Below are positions 37,756 through 47,196 of a stretch of 64,000 nucleotides of DNA, piece after piece. Each line of letters begins with the position of its first letter. Position 1 is the stretch's first letter. The notes beneath the pieces are model-generated. The model had not been told where the DNA came from, made no database searches, and saw only the letters and a program-made list of their open reading frames with translations. This DNA is from Nocardia wallacei (lineage in GTDB: Bacteria; Actinomycetota; Actinomycetes; Mycobacteriales; Mycobacteriaceae): NCBI RefSeq assembly GCF_014466955.1, contig NZ_AP023396.1, positions 496,001 through 560,000 of the forward strand, given 5' to 3'. The translations under genes were made by a program, and so were the position numbers.

Positions 37756-38163
37756 CTAGTCCAGGCGGAAGTCGGTGAAGTCGAAGCCGGGCGAGACTAT
37801 GCAACTGACCAGGGCGTACTCGTCGGTAGCGGGGCGTGCCGCCTGGCTGACGCCGCCCGGCACCACGGCTTGCAGGAGTTGGCCGTGTTCGACGTCGGGG
37901 CCGAGGATTATCTCCTCGCCTCCGATGTCGAGCAGGAGCGGGCCGCCGCGGTGCCACAGCCACACCTCGTCGGAGCGGACGGTGTGCGGGGCCGACCGCT
38001 CGCCGGGTAGCAGCAGGAAGTGGATCGCCGTCGCCGCCGCGCGGGGGCCGTCGTAGCCGTCGGGCACGAATCGGACCGGGCTGCGCCAGGTTTCGCGGTA
38101 CCAGCCGCCCTCGGGATGCGGTCGCAGGTCCAGGGCGGCCGCCAACGCGGGGCGCTCGGTCAT
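37756..38163 (-). CDS. Cupin-fold protein (DUF985)
   Basis: Product of 135 aa, beta-barrel cupin of the DUF985 type. It shows HPEGGWYRETWRS, SAIHFLL-like AATAIHFLLLPGE, HTVRSDEVWLWHRGGPL and the C-terminal LVSCIVSPGFDFTDFRL. It probably binds a small sugar- or nucleotide-like ligand; no reaction can be assigned. It is followed upstream by a TetR gene on the same strand. Confidence 0.85.
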   Translation of the reverse strand: MTERPALAAALDLRPHPEGGWYRETWRSPVRFVPDGYDGPRAAATAIHFLLLPGERSAPHTVRSDEVWLWHRGGPLLLDIGGEEIILGPDVEHGQLLQAVVPGGVSQAARPATDEYALVSCIVSPGFDFTDFRLD

Positions 38164-38238
38164 GAGGATTCCTTTCCACGGCGGATCGGCGGAGCGTAGC
38201 GCGGTCGAACGCGGTGCGAGATCGATTCCCTTCTCGCA

Positions 38239-38886
38239 CTACGGCTCTCGTGGTTCGCTGTAGGCCAGCACCACGTGGGTGAACAAGTCGACGCGTTGAC
38301 GGCGGGCCGTGTCGCTGTCGGGTTCCATCAGGCACTGGGTGGCGGTGCCGTCGTGCACGGCGACCAAAGCGCGGCCGAGCGCCGCCGGGTCGGTGACCGT
38401 GCGGCCCGCTCGTGCCAGCAGTTCGGTCACCACCGGGCGCAGCGCCGCGTCGATCGCCTGCTCGCGGGCGGCCATCACGCGCCGCAGCGACGGATTGCGC
38501 AACGCGTGTGCGGTGAATTCGAAGGTGATCCGGAACCACTTCTCGTCCAAGGGGACCGCGCGCAATACGCGTTCGACGTCCTCGCGCAGGTCGGTGCCGG
38601 ACCCGGCCGTCTCGTCCGCGAGTACTGCGGTCATCTCGTGCAGCAGCTGTCCCGATCGCTGCTCCCACATCGCCAGGAACAGTTCCTCCAGCGAGGTGAA
38701 GTTGGAGTAGAAGGCGCCGCGGGTGAATCCGGCGCGCTCGCAGATCTGTTCCACGGTGCAGCGCCCGAACCCCTCGTCGGCGAACGCCTCGAAGGCCGCG
38801 TCCTGCAGCCGCTGCCGGGTCTTGGCCCGGCGCTTGGTCATTCGTCGTGCCGGGGACGGGTTGTCGGTCTCGAGGGATGTCGACAC
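38239..38886 (-). CDS. TetR-family transcriptional regulator
   Basis: Product of 215 aa. The N-terminal HTH (about 20-66) reads RLQDAAFEAFADEGFGRCTVEQICERAGFTRGAFYSNF. The ligand domain is not recognisable. The GTG start at 38886 follows GGGGAGGAG; an ATG at 38841 would remove 15 residues. It faces away from the sirtuin gene, so the 80 bp between may hold promoters for both. Confidence 0.87.
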   Translation of the reverse strand: MSTSLETDNPSPARRMTKRRAKTRQRLQDAAFEAFADEGFGRCTVEQICERAGFTRGAFYSNFTSLEELFLAMWEQRSGQLLHEMTAVLADETAGSGTDLREDVERVLRAVPLDEKWFRITFEFTAHALRNPSLRRVMAAREQAIDAALRPVVTELLARAGRTVTDPAALGRALVAVHDGTATQCLMEPDSDTARRQRVDLFTHVVLAYSEPREP

Positions 38887-38966
38887 GCCGGGCTCCTCCC
38901 CACGGGATCGGATACACGAGCGTATCAAAACTCGAGGTACGGCCCGGTGGACTTAGTCTGGGGAGC

Positions 38967-39713
38967 ATGACCACAGGGTGGCGAGGGCGGACCGGCCCCA
39001 TCGGCGTGCTCACCGGCGCGGGCATCTCCACCGACTCCGGCATCCCCGACTTCCGCGGGCCGCGCGGCGTCTGGACCGAGGACCCGATCGCGGAACTGCT
39101 GTCCACCTATCAGAACTACGTGGCCGATCCGGAACTGCGGCAGCGCGCCTGGCTGGCCCGCCGCGACAATCCGGCCTGGCGGGCCGAACCCAACGACGCG
39201 CACCGCGCGCTGGCCCGGCTCGGGCGCGAGCGGGACGTCCGGATCATCACGCAGAACATCGATCGCCTGCACCAGCGGGCCGGTACGCCGCCGGAATCGG
39301 TGGTGGAGATCCACGGGAACATGTTCGAAGTCGTCTGTGTCGGTTGCGATTTCACCGCGACGATGGAGGACACGCTGCGCCGGGTGGCGGCCGGGGAGGC
39401 CGATCCGCCGTGCCCGGTCTGCGGCGGCATTCTCAAGGCGGCCACCGTCATGTTCGGCCAGCAGATGGACCCGGGTGCGGTGCACGAGGCGCGGCAGATC
39501 GCGCTGGACAGCGATATCTTCCTGGCCATCGGCAGTTCGCTGCAGGTGGAGCCCGCCGCGTCGATGTGCGCCGTCGCGGTGGAGAACGGCGCGGCGCTGA
39601 TCATCGTCAATGCCGAGCCCACACCCTACGATCCGTGGGCCACCGAGATCGTCCGCGAACCGATCGGCACCGCCGTACCCGAACTGGTCGAGCAACTGCT
39701 CGGCGGCGCGTAG
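38967..39713 (+). CDS. Sir2-family NAD-dependent protein deacylase
   Basis: Sirtuin of 248 aa. Motifs are GVLTGAGISTDSGIPDFRG, TQNIDRLHQRAG, the catalytic His in EIHGN, a zinc knuckle CVGC...CPVCG, GQQMD and GSSLQVEPA. It removes acyl groups from lysines using NAD. Substrate range (acetyl, propionyl, succinyl) cannot be read. Near propionyl-CoA-producing steroid genes, a depropionylase role would be sensible but is only inference. Confidence 0.92.
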   Translation: MTTGWRGRTGPIGVLTGAGISTDSGIPDFRGPRGVWTEDPIAELLSTYQNYVADPELRQRAWLARRDNPAWRAEPNDAHRALARLGRERDVRIITQNIDRLHQRAGTPPESVVEIHGNMFEVVCVGCDFTATMEDTLRRVAAGEADPPCPVCGGILKAATVMFGQQMDPGAVHEARQIALDSDIFLAIGSSLQVEPAASMCAVAVENGAALIIVNAEPTPYDPWATEIVREPIGTAVPELVEQLLGGA

Positions 39714-39860
39714 CGTCGGCCGAACGGCGTCTCATGGCGTCCTGCACGTTGCCGTCGAGGGCCTGGCAAATCTCGGCTGAACCGCTCGAACTGTGTGCTA
39801 TCGGTCGATCCAGGGCCGATAGGGTGACACGGCAACATCTGGGCGAACAGAAGGTGAGCA

Positions 39861-41258
39861 ATGGAGGAGATGACCGGCACCGCGCGCGAGGGGCTGCGCA
39901 CGGGTCTGCGCCGTCGGCACATGACGATGCTCGCGATCGGGGGCGCGGTGGGCGCCGGGCTGTTCGTGGGCAGCGGCTCGGTCATCAAGACGGCCGGCCC
40001 GGCGGCGGTGGTGTCCTACACGGTGGCCGGGGTGCTGGTGTTGTGCGTGTTGCGGGCCCTGGGTGAGATGGTGGTGGCCCGGCCGGTGGCGGGCTCGCTG
40101 GCCGAGTACGCGCGAATGGCGTTGGGGCCTTTCGCCGGATTCACCGTCGGCTGGCTCTACTGGTACATGTACGTGATCCTGGTCGGCGCCGAGGCCACGG
40201 CGGGCGCGGCGATTCTGGCCGAGTGGATCGATCTGCCGCAGTGGACCCTGGCGGCCGCGCTGCTGGTCGTGATGACGGCGGTGAATCTGATCTCGGTGCG
40301 GTCGTTCGGGGAGTTCGAGTTCTGGTTCGCCTCCATCAAGGTCGCCGCCATCGTGGTGTTCCTGGTCCTCGGGGTGCTGTACGTGCTGGGCTGGTGGCCG
40401 AACGGCCGTGCGGGAGTGGGCAATCTGACCGCGCACGGCGGTTTCGTGCCCAACGGGTGGGACGGGGTGCTGTCGGCGATCGTGGTGGTGATCTTCGCCT
40501 TCGGCGGCACCGAGATCGTGACGCTGGCCGCCGCCGAGAGCGCCGAACCCGGGAGGGCCGTGGCGCGGGCGACCAGCAATGTGCTGTGGCGGGTCGGGCT
40601 GTTCTACGTGGCGTCGATCCTACTGGTGGTGACGATCCTGCCGTGGGACGACGCGAAGGTGCTGACCAGTCCGTTCGTCAGTGCGCTGGACACCATGGGG
40701 GTTCCGGCGGCGGGCACGGTGATGCAGGTGGTGATCCTGACCGCGGTGCTGTCGGTGCTGAACTCCGCGATCTACGTGTCCTCCCGCATGCTCTACGTGC
40801 TCACCCGCGACGGTGACGCCCCGGCCGGTCTGGTGCGGGTCAACCGACGTGGTGTCCCGGCGCGGGCGGTACTGCTCGGCACGGTCGCCGCGTGGTGCGC
40901 GGTGGTGGCCTCCTACGTCTCCCCGGACCGTGTCTTCACCTTCCTGGTGAATTCCATCGGCGTCCTGCTGGCCTTCCTCTACCTCGCGGTGATGTTCTCC
41001 CAGTTGCGTTTACGCACCCGCCTGCAACGCGAGGACCCCGCCGCCCTCACCTACCGCCTGTGGTTGCACCCCTACCTGAGCTGGGCGGTGATCGCGGTAC
41101 TCGGCGCGGTCCTGGTCTTCGCCGCCCTCATGTCCTCCATGCGCACCCAACTCATCTCCTCCGCCGTCGCCGTCGTGATCGCGGCCGCCGCCTATCCGCT
41201 GCGCGCTCGGCTCGGCGCTACCCTACCGCTGCGCGAGGTCTCGGTCCTGAAGCGTTGA
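39861..41258 (+). CDS. Amino acid permease (APC superfamily)
   Basis: Product of 465 aa with about 12 transmembrane helices. The amino-acid-transporter family signature appears early (RHMTMLAIGGAVGAGLFVGSGSVI), then RALGEMVVARPVAGSLAEYA and IVVVIFAFGGTEIVTLAAAESAEP. The family is proton-coupled uptake of amino acids such as GABA, proline or aromatic residues; the substrate is not determinable. An ATG four codons downstream (MTGTAREG) is an alternative start. Confidence 0.9.
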   Translation: MEEMTGTAREGLRTGLRRRHMTMLAIGGAVGAGLFVGSGSVIKTAGPAAVVSYTVAGVLVLCVLRALGEMVVARPVAGSLAEYARMALGPFAGFTVGWLYWYMYVILVGAEATAGAAILAEWIDLPQWTLAAALLVVMTAVNLISVRSFGEFEFWFASIKVAAIVVFLVLGVLYVLGWWPNGRAGVGNLTAHGGFVPNGWDGVLSAIVVVIFAFGGTEIVTLAAAESAEPGRAVARATSNVLWRVGLFYVASILLVVTILPWDDAKVLTSPFVSALDTMGVPAAGTVMQVVILTAVLSVLNSAIYVSSRMLYVLTRDGDAPAGLVRVNRRGVPARAVLLGTVAAWCAVVASYVSPDRVFTFLVNSIGVLLAFLYLAVMFSQLRLRTRLQREDPAALTYRLWLHPYLSWAVIAVLGAVLVFAALMSSMRTQLISSAVAVVIAAAAYPLRARLGATLPLREVSVLKR

Positions 41259-41273
41259 GACCGCGAATACGGC

Positions 41274-42527
41274 TCAGTCGTCGCCGACCGTGATGGCCTC
41301 GGCCTCGGTGACGCTGTGTTCGGCCGGGTCGTGGTCGTCGACGTGGGACAGGACGTGGCGGAAGGTCAGGAGGATCACGACGCCGAGGGCGGTGCAGGCG
41401 GCGCCGACCCAAAACGGGAGGGCCATCTGGTGTTCGCCCAGCTTGCCCGCCAGGTACGGGGCGGCCGCGCCACCGGCGAAGCGGACGAAGCTGTAGGCGG
41501 CCGAGGCGGTGGAGCGCTCGACGGGAGCGGAGATCATGACGGCCTCGGTGATCAGGGTGTTGTTGACGCCGAGGAACAGACCCGCCAGTACGGTGCCGAC
41601 GATCAGCACCGGCTTGTGGTCGGCCCAGACCGCCATCACGGCCAGGTCCGCCGCGAACAACGCCAAGGCCAGCGCGATCATGCGGACGGTGCCGAAGGCG
41701 CGTTGCAGCCGGGGCGCGAACACCACCGAGGCCAGTGCCAGCGCCAGGCCCCAGCCGAAGAAGATGAATCCGATCGCGTAGGTGCCCATGTCCAGCGGGA
41801 ACGGGGTGTAGGCGAGCAGGGTGAAGAAGCCGTAGTTGTACAGCAGCGCGGTGACGCTCACCAATAGCAGACCGGGGAAGCGCAGCGCCTTGAACGGCGC
41901 CACGATCGAGGTGCGGTGAGCGGGCTTCGGGCTCTGCGGCAGCAGCGCCACGATCGCGACGAAGGCGATCGCCATCAGCGCCGAGACACCGAAGAACGGT
42001 GCGCGCCAGCTGAATCCGCCGAGGAAGCCGCCGACCAGCGGACCGGCGGCGATACCGATGCCGAGCGCGGCCTCGTACAGGATGATGGCCCGCGCCACGC
42101 CGCCGGTGGCCGCGCCCACGATGGTGGCCAGTGCGGTCGCGATGAACAGCGCGTTGCCCAGGCCCCACCCGGCGCGGAAGCCGACGATCTGCCCGACCGT
42201 GCCGGAACTGCCCGCCAGCGCCGCGAACACCACGATGACGGCGAGCCCGGCGAGCAAGGTCTTCTTGGCCCCGAAGCGGCTCGAGATCACGCCGGTGATC
42301 AGCATGGCCACGCCCGTGACCAGCATGTAGCTGGTGAACAGCAGTGTCACCTGGGACGGCGAGGCGTGCAGCTGCTCACCGATCGGTTTGAGAATGGGGT
42401 CGACCAGCCCGATCCCCATGAAGGCGATCACCGAGGCGAAGGCCACGGCCCACACGGATTTCGGCTGTTCGGTTCTCGCGGTGGCGGGCGCGTCGGTGGC
42501 GGCGCGCGGCGAGAGAGTGGTGCTCAT
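41274..42527 (-). CDS. MFS transporter, drug/metabolite exporter type
   Basis: Product of 417 aa, 12 predicted transmembrane segments after a 25-residue cytosolic head. It has the motif-A-like loop SSRFGAKKTLL and the GFRAGWGLGNALFIATALA region typical of efflux MFS proteins. It is convergent with the permease gene (15-bp gap). A striking AT-rich operator-like region lies 230-260 bp upstream. The substrate is unknown. Confidence 0.88.
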   Translation of the reverse strand: MSTTLSPRAATDAPATARTEQPKSVWAVAFASVIAFMGIGLVDPILKPIGEQLHASPSQVTLLFTSYMLVTGVAMLITGVISSRFGAKKTLLAGLAVIVVFAALAGSSGTVGQIVGFRAGWGLGNALFIATALATIVGAATGGVARAIILYEAALGIGIAAGPLVGGFLGGFSWRAPFFGVSALMAIAFVAIVALLPQSPKPAHRTSIVAPFKALRFPGLLLVSVTALLYNYGFFTLLAYTPFPLDMGTYAIGFIFFGWGLALALASVVFAPRLQRAFGTVRMIALALALFAADLAVMAVWADHKPVLIVGTVLAGLFLGVNNTLITEAVMISAPVERSTASAAYSFVRFAGGAAAPYLAGKLGEHQMALPFWVGAACTALGVVILLTFRHVLSHVDDHDPAEHSVTEAEAITVGDD

Positions 42528-42857
42528 CTACGCTCCTGAATCGAATCTTCTCGATGCGCAGCCGATTTCAGGGCCTCGAGGGGTGGCGTCGAAGCCGGGC
42601 AATCGCTGTGACAAGGCGGCGCCGATCGCGCGGCGGGGCGCGGCCGAGTGGGCACGCCCCGCCGCCGTCGGCTCGGCGACCACGGCTCTGGAGTCGCCGG
42701 GATCAGTGGTGCGGTCGGCCCGACGGGCTCGGCCACACAGATAATTAGTTTACTATTGCTAACTATCTATGTACATAGGCTAACTATGTATCCGCCTGTG
42801 AGATGAGGCACCACCGTGGCGCCCGATGCGCGGACCGTGCGCACCGGGAGCGTCGCG
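42528..42857. other. 330-bp spacer upstream of the MFS gene
   Basis: No gene is supported. The first 200 bp are ordinary high-GC sequence. From about 42738 to 42791 composition falls sharply to AT-rich and contains the repeat-palindrome-repeat element listed separately. The remaining sequence runs to the fadE33 stop. Confidence 0.7.
42758..42787 (-). promoter_or_regulatory. Operator-like element: direct repeats flanking a palindrome
   Basis: GCTAACTAT (42758-42766), the perfect palindrome CTATGTACATAG (42767-42778) and a second GCTAACTAT (42779-42787) are contiguous. The 9-mers are 21 bp apart, two helical turns. Upstream, TAGTTTACTA-like sequence could supply promoter elements. It probably controls the MFS gene through a TetR- or MarR-type regulator not encoded next to it. 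Confidence 0.6.
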
Positions 42858-43940
42858 TCAGGCCGGGCGGGCGAGCGGCCGGGCCGGGGCGCCGAAGAGC
42901 TGGGTGTCGGCGTGGGCGCGCTTGAAGTAGAGGTGGGCCTCGTGTTCCCAGGTGATGGCGATGCCGCCGTGCATCTGGACCATCTCGCCGACGACCGCGC
43001 TGTAGGCGTGGGAGCAGTGGATGCGGGCGGCGGCGAGATCGAGGGCCGCGTCCGGGTGCGCGGGGGCCGGCGCGGTCGCGCCGGTGCGTTCGGGCAGCCC
43101 CGCGATGGCGGCGTAGGCGACCGAGCGGGCGGACTCCACCAGCACGTACATATCGGCCATGCGGTGCTTGAGGGCCTGGAAGCTGCCGATCGGGCGGCCG
43201 AACTGCACGCGGGACCGGGTGTAGTCGACGGTCAGCCGCAGGCACTGGTCCGCCGCGCCGACCTGCTCGGCGGCCACCGCCGCCCAGGCGATGTCGCGCA
43301 GCAGCGATGTCACCGTCGCCGGGTCGCCACCGAGCGCGCGGCCGGGTGCGCCGTCGAAGGTGACCTCGGTGAGCTTGCGGGTCGGGTCCATCGTCGGCGC
43401 GGTCGTCCGGGTGATTTCGGTTGCGGCGGCGTCGATTTCGTACAGCCCGGCGGAGGTGAGCACGATCAGGGTGTCTGCGGTCCCGCCGTCGAGCACGTAA
43501 TGCGCTGTGCCGCTGAGCTTTCCGCTCTCCACCCGGACGCCGAGGTCGTCCCAGCCGCGCGGCCCGGCCCAGCACAGCGCCAGGGTGCGGGTGCCCTCGG
43601 CCACCTCGGGCAACAGCCGTTCACACGCCTCCGCGTTGCCCGACCACAACAGGGCCTGCGTGCCGAGCACCGCCGAGCCGAGCATGGGCGGCGCGTGCAG
43701 GGTGCGGCCCAGTTCCTCGACCACGACCAGCGCGGCCGCGAGCCCGGCCCCGATGCCGCCGTATTCCTCCGGAACAGCCAGCGCCGCGACGCCGACCTGC
43801 TCGCACAACAACTTCCACAGCCGTTCGTCGTACCCGCGCTCGCTGTCGATCGCCCGGCGCAGTACGTCGCGATCCCCGTGCTTGGCGAGCACGGCCCGCA
43901 CCGTCGCGGCGAGTTCCTGTAGCTCCGCTGCGCTGCTCAT
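42858..43940 (-). CDS. fadE33: Acyl-CoA dehydrogenase FadE33 (IpdE2-like)
   Basis: Product of 360 aa, ACAD fold. TRSRVQFGRPIGSFQALKHRMADMY and GGIAITWEHEAHLYFKRAHADTQLFG are visible. In mycobacteria FadE33 (IpdE2) pairs with FadE30 (IpdE1) to dehydrogenate 5OH-HIP-CoA. This copy ends the minus-strand set fadD3-ech-fadE31-fadE32-fadE33, and fadE30 is divergent at 49.1 kb, the same topology. Assignment among FadE31-33 rests on order and the C-terminal motif. Confidence 0.85.
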   Translation of the reverse strand: MSSAAELQELAATVRAVLAKHGDRDVLRRAIDSERGYDERLWKLLCEQVGVAALAVPEEYGGIGAGLAAALVVVEELGRTLHAPPMLGSAVLGTQALLWSGNAEACERLLPEVAEGTRTLALCWAGPRGWDDLGVRVESGKLSGTAHYVLDGGTADTLIVLTSAGLYEIDAAATEITRTTAPTMDPTRKLTEVTFDGAPGRALGGDPATVTSLLRDIAWAAVAAEQVGAADQCLRLTVDYTRSRVQFGRPIGSFQALKHRMADMYVLVESARSVAYAAIAGLPERTGATAPAPAHPDAALDLAAARIHCSHAYSAVVGEMVQMHGGIAITWEHEAHLYFKRAHADTQLFGAPARPLARPA

Positions 43941-44100
43941 CCCCGGCTCCCGTCTTGTACTGTGCGCCGATACTGCTCGCTGACCGACCGGCTCGTTCCC
44001 GATGCGGCCGAACCGATCCGGGCACCGGTGCGGCGATGTGCGCGTCTCCCGCCGCTGCGGGGTGTGCTCCCGGTGCGGGTAGTGATGTGGCCTTCGATTC

Positions 44101-45099
44101 TCACGCGAGCGCTTCCGCCCGCAGCGCCGCACCGACCCGGGCGCGATGGAATTCGGCTGTGCCCCAGGCGGACCGCAGCGCCGTGACCTTCGTCAGCCAC
44201 AGCGACAGGTCGAACTCGGCGGTGTAGCCGATGGCGCCGTGCACCTGTAGCGCGATGCGGGCGGTGCGGTACGCCGCGTCGGCGCAGGCGAGCTTGGCCG
44301 CCGACACGTCGCGGGCACGGTCGGGCGAATCCGAACTCAGCGCTGCGCGGTGCAGCAGCGGCTCGGCCATCTCCAGGCCCATCAGCGCGTTCGCGAGATG
44401 GTGCTTGATCGCCTGGTACTGGCCGATCGGCTTACCGAACTGGTGGCGTTGCTTGACATAGGCAACGCTCGTCTCCAGCAGCGCCCGGCCCGCGCCGAGC
44501 ACCTGGGCCGCGGCCGCGAGTGCCCCGGCGTCGAATGCCGCGTCGAGGGCCGCGCGGACCGTGTCGCCCTCGGCCACGACATCATCCGCCACCACGGTGA
44601 ACAGTCGCCGCGCCGCGTCGACCGAGCGGACGTGGTCGGCCCGGTGCCCCACGAACAGCCGGTCACCATCGGCGACCAGCACCACCTCGGCGGTATCGGC
44701 GTCCACCGCGGGCGCGTCCGGGGACAGCGCGATGGTGCCGAGCGCCTGCCCGTCGGCGAAGGCGGGCAGCCACCGCCGGGCCAGCGCGGTGTCCGGAAGC
44801 GCCTGCAGCAGTGTGGGAATCACCGCGGTCGTCTCCACCAGCGGCCCCGGCACGGCCGCTCGCCCGAGTTCGCGCAGCGCCACCACCAGATCGATCGCCT
44901 CGGCGCCCAGGCCGCCGTGGTCCTCGTCGACGGCCAGTCCCAGCGCGCCCGCCCCGGCGAGCTGGCGGATCAGTCCGCGACCGCCGCGGTGATCACCACC
45001 GCTCCAGGCGCGAATGATCCGGGGCGTCCCGGCCGCATCGCACATCTTGCGCAGGCTGTCGGCGAAGTCCCGTTGTTCGGGGGAGAGGGCGAATCTCAT
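44101..45099 (-). CDS. fadE32: Acyl-CoA dehydrogenase FadE32
   Basis: Product of 332 aa, shorter ACAD subunit type. It shows VKQRHQFGKPIGQYQAIKHHLANALMG and VHGAIGYTAEFDLSLWLTKV. In KstR2 regulons FadE31 and FadE32 lie next to each other and probably form a heteromeric dehydrogenase for a late HIP-derived CoA ester. A TTG at 45111 could extend it by four residues. A 160-bp gap separates it from fadE33. Confidence 0.85.
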   Translation of the reverse strand: MRFALSPEQRDFADSLRKMCDAAGTPRIIRAWSGGDHRGGRGLIRQLAGAGALGLAVDEDHGGLGAEAIDLVVALRELGRAAVPGPLVETTAVIPTLLQALPDTALARRWLPAFADGQALGTIALSPDAPAVDADTAEVVLVADGDRLFVGHRADHVRSVDAARRLFTVVADDVVAEGDTVRAALDAAFDAGALAAAAQVLGAGRALLETSVAYVKQRHQFGKPIGQYQAIKHHLANALMGLEMAEPLLHRAALSSDSPDRARDVSAAKLACADAAYRTARIALQVHGAIGYTAEFDLSLWLTKVTALRSAWGTAEFHRARVGAALRAEALA

Positions 45100-45162
45100 C
45101 GAGCGGTCCAATCGAAGGGCGAGTGGTAGTGGATGGTTCGAGAGCGCATGCGTCCCGCACCC

Positions 45163-46293
45163 CTACCGCGGCAGGCCGAGCAGCCGCTCGGCGATGATGT
45201 TGCGCTGAATCTCGTTGGTGCCCGCGTAGATCGGGCCCGCCAGCGAGAACAGGTAGCCGTCGGTCCAGCCGCTGCTCTGCTCGGCGGCGGGGCCCAGCAG
45301 ATCCAGCGCGGTCTCGTGCATGGCGATGTCGAGTTCGGACCAGAACACCTTGTTCACGGAGGATTCCGCGCCGAGCTTGCCGCCCTCGGTCAGCCGGGTG
45401 ACCGTCGCCAGGGTGTTCAGCCGGTATGCCTCGGCACCGATCCAGGCGTCCACCACGCGATTTCGCGCTGCGGTGTCGCTAGCGTCGGCGGTGTCACGCC
45501 ACAGCTCGATCAGTCGCCGCGCGGTCGCGTTGAACCGGCCCGGGCTGCGCAGTGACAGTCCGCGCTCGTTGCTGGAGGTGCTCATCGCCACCCGCCAGCC
45601 CTCGTTCGGGGTGCCGATCACGTCGCGATCCGGGACGAACACGTTGTCCAGGAAGATCTCCGCGAATCCGGGCTCTCCGTCGAGCTGCGGGATGGGCCGC
45701 ACCGTGACACCGTCGGCGGACAGCGGGAACATCACATAGGTGAGACCGCGATGCCGCTCGGCCTCGGGATCGCTGCGGAACAGCCCGAACGCCCAATCCG
45801 CGTACGCCGCGCGCGAACTCCACGTCTTCTGCCCGTTGAGGACCCAGCCGCCATTGGCGCGCCGGGCGGTCGACCGGATGCCCGCGAGGTCGCTGCCCGC
45901 TTCCGGCTCCGACCACGCCTGCGCCCAGATGTCGTCGCCGCGGGCCATGCGGGGCAGGATGCGCGCCAGCTGCTCCGGCGACCCGTGCTCGAACAGCGTC
46001 GGGGCCAGCAGGAAGATGCCGTTCTGGCTGACCCGGCCGGGCGCGCCGGCGGCGTAGTACTCCTCCTCGAACAGCACCCATTCCAGCAGTGAGGCGTCGC
46101 GGCCGCCGTGCTCGCGCGGCCACGACACCACCGACAGCCGGGCGTCGGCCAGCGTCCGCTCCCAGGCCCGGTGCGCCTCGAATCCGGCGCGGGTGTCCAT
46201 CGAGGGCGGCGGCGCGGCGGGGACGTTGGCGCGCAAGAACTCCCGGACCTCGAGCCGGAAATCCTCGATAGCGGCGTCGTAGTCGAGATCCAT
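45163..46293 (-). CDS. fadE31: Acyl-CoA dehydrogenase FadE31
   Basis: Product of 376 aa, the longer ACAD subunit type. WSEPEAGSDLAGIRSTARR, LNGQKTWSS, and the C-terminal YAGTNEIQRNIIAERLLGLPR are all intact, so it should carry the catalytic base and FAD contacts of a FadE31-FadE32 pair. It starts immediately after the stop of the hydratase gene. Confidence 0.88.
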   Translation of the reverse strand: MDLDYDAAIEDFRLEVREFLRANVPAAPPPSMDTRAGFEAHRAWERTLADARLSVVSWPREHGGRDASLLEWVLFEEEYYAAGAPGRVSQNGIFLLAPTLFEHGSPEQLARILPRMARGDDIWAQAWSEPEAGSDLAGIRSTARRANGGWVLNGQKTWSSRAAYADWAFGLFRSDPEAERHRGLTYVMFPLSADGVTVRPIPQLDGEPGFAEIFLDNVFVPDRDVIGTPNEGWRVAMSTSSNERGLSLRSPGRFNATARRLIELWRDTADASDTAARNRVVDAWIGAEAYRLNTLATVTRLTEGGKLGAESSVNKVFWSELDIAMHETALDLLGPAAEQSSGWTDGYLFSLAGPIYAGTNEIQRNIIAERLLGLPR

Positions 46294-47196
46294 CTACTTC
46301 ACCCCGTTCTGCTCGATATGTTCCGCGGTCGCCTTCATCGACTTGGCGTTCATGCCGCCCAGCGGATCCGTGCCGACCTCGGCGTTGTGCGCGTGCGCGA
46401 AGTGGTGCAGGCCGAACACGGCGTCCATGCCCGCGCGCATGCCCATCAGGTCCTCGCACTGGTTGACGGCCTTCTTGGTCAGCGCCAGCCCGAATTGCGG
46501 CATGGCCGAGATCTTCTCGGCCAGCTCCAGCGCGTGCGACAGCAGATCCTCGCGCGGCACAACGCGGTTCACCATGCCCCACTCGTAAGCCTGTGCCGCG
46601 GTGAACCGGTCGCCGGTGTACAACATCTCCTTGGCGCGGCGCGGGCCGAGCATCCAGGGATGTGCGAAGTACTCCACACCCGGAATGCCCATGCGTACCA
46701 CCGGATCGGAGAAGAAGGCGTCCTCGGCGGCCACGATCAGATCGCAGGACCAGGCCAGCATCAGCCCACCGGCGATGCAGGCGCCCTGCACGACCGCGAT
46801 GGTGGGCTTGGGAATCTCGCGCCAGCGGCGGCACATGCCGAGGTACACCTCGGACTCGCGGGCGAAGCGCTGATCGCCGCCCGCCCGGTCGACATGGTCC
46901 CACCACAGCACGGCCTTGTTGTCGTAGTGCGCCCGGTGATCGCGGCCCGGCGTGCCGATGTCGTGCCCGGCGGAGAAGTGGTTCCCGCTGCCCGCCAGGA
47001 CGATCGCCTTCACCTCGGCGTCCGCCACCGCGCGGGCGAAGGCGGCGTCGAGGGCGTAGGTCATCACCGAGTTCTGCGCATTGCGGTACCGCGGCCGGTT
47101 CATCGTGACGACGGCGACCGGACCGCGGCGCTCGTAGGTGACGACCTCGCCCTCGTCGGGGACGTCGCCGTCCGGACTCACACCATCGGTTGTCAC
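46294..47196 (-). CDS. Enoyl-CoA hydratase/isomerase family protein in the HIP operon
   Basis: Crotonase-fold protein of 300 aa. The oxyanion-hole segments are FSAGHDIG and VQGACIAGGLMLAWSCDLIVAAEDA. An insertion of about 30 residues (RDHRAHYDNKAVLWWDHVDRAGG) follows the first, as in a subgroup of larger crotonases. The GTG start overlaps the fadD3 stop by four bases. M. tuberculosis has no gene at this place in its fadD3-fadE31-32-33 operon. It may hydrate the FadE31-FadE32 product. Confidence 0.88.
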   Translation of the reverse strand: MTTDGVSPDGDVPDEGEVVTYERRGPVAVVTMNRPRYRNAQNSVMTYALDAAFARAVADAEVKAIVLAGSGNHFSAGHDIGTPGRDHRAHYDNKAVLWWDHVDRAGGDQRFARESEVYLGMCRRWREIPKPTIAVVQGACIAGGLMLAWSCDLIVAAEDAFFSDPVVRMGIPGVEYFAHPWMLGPRRAKEMLYTGDRFTAAQAYEWGMVNRVVPREDLLSHALELAEKISAMPQFGLALTKKAVNQCEDLMGMRAGMDAVFGLHHFAHAHNAEVGTDPLGGMNAKSMKATAEHIEQNGVK

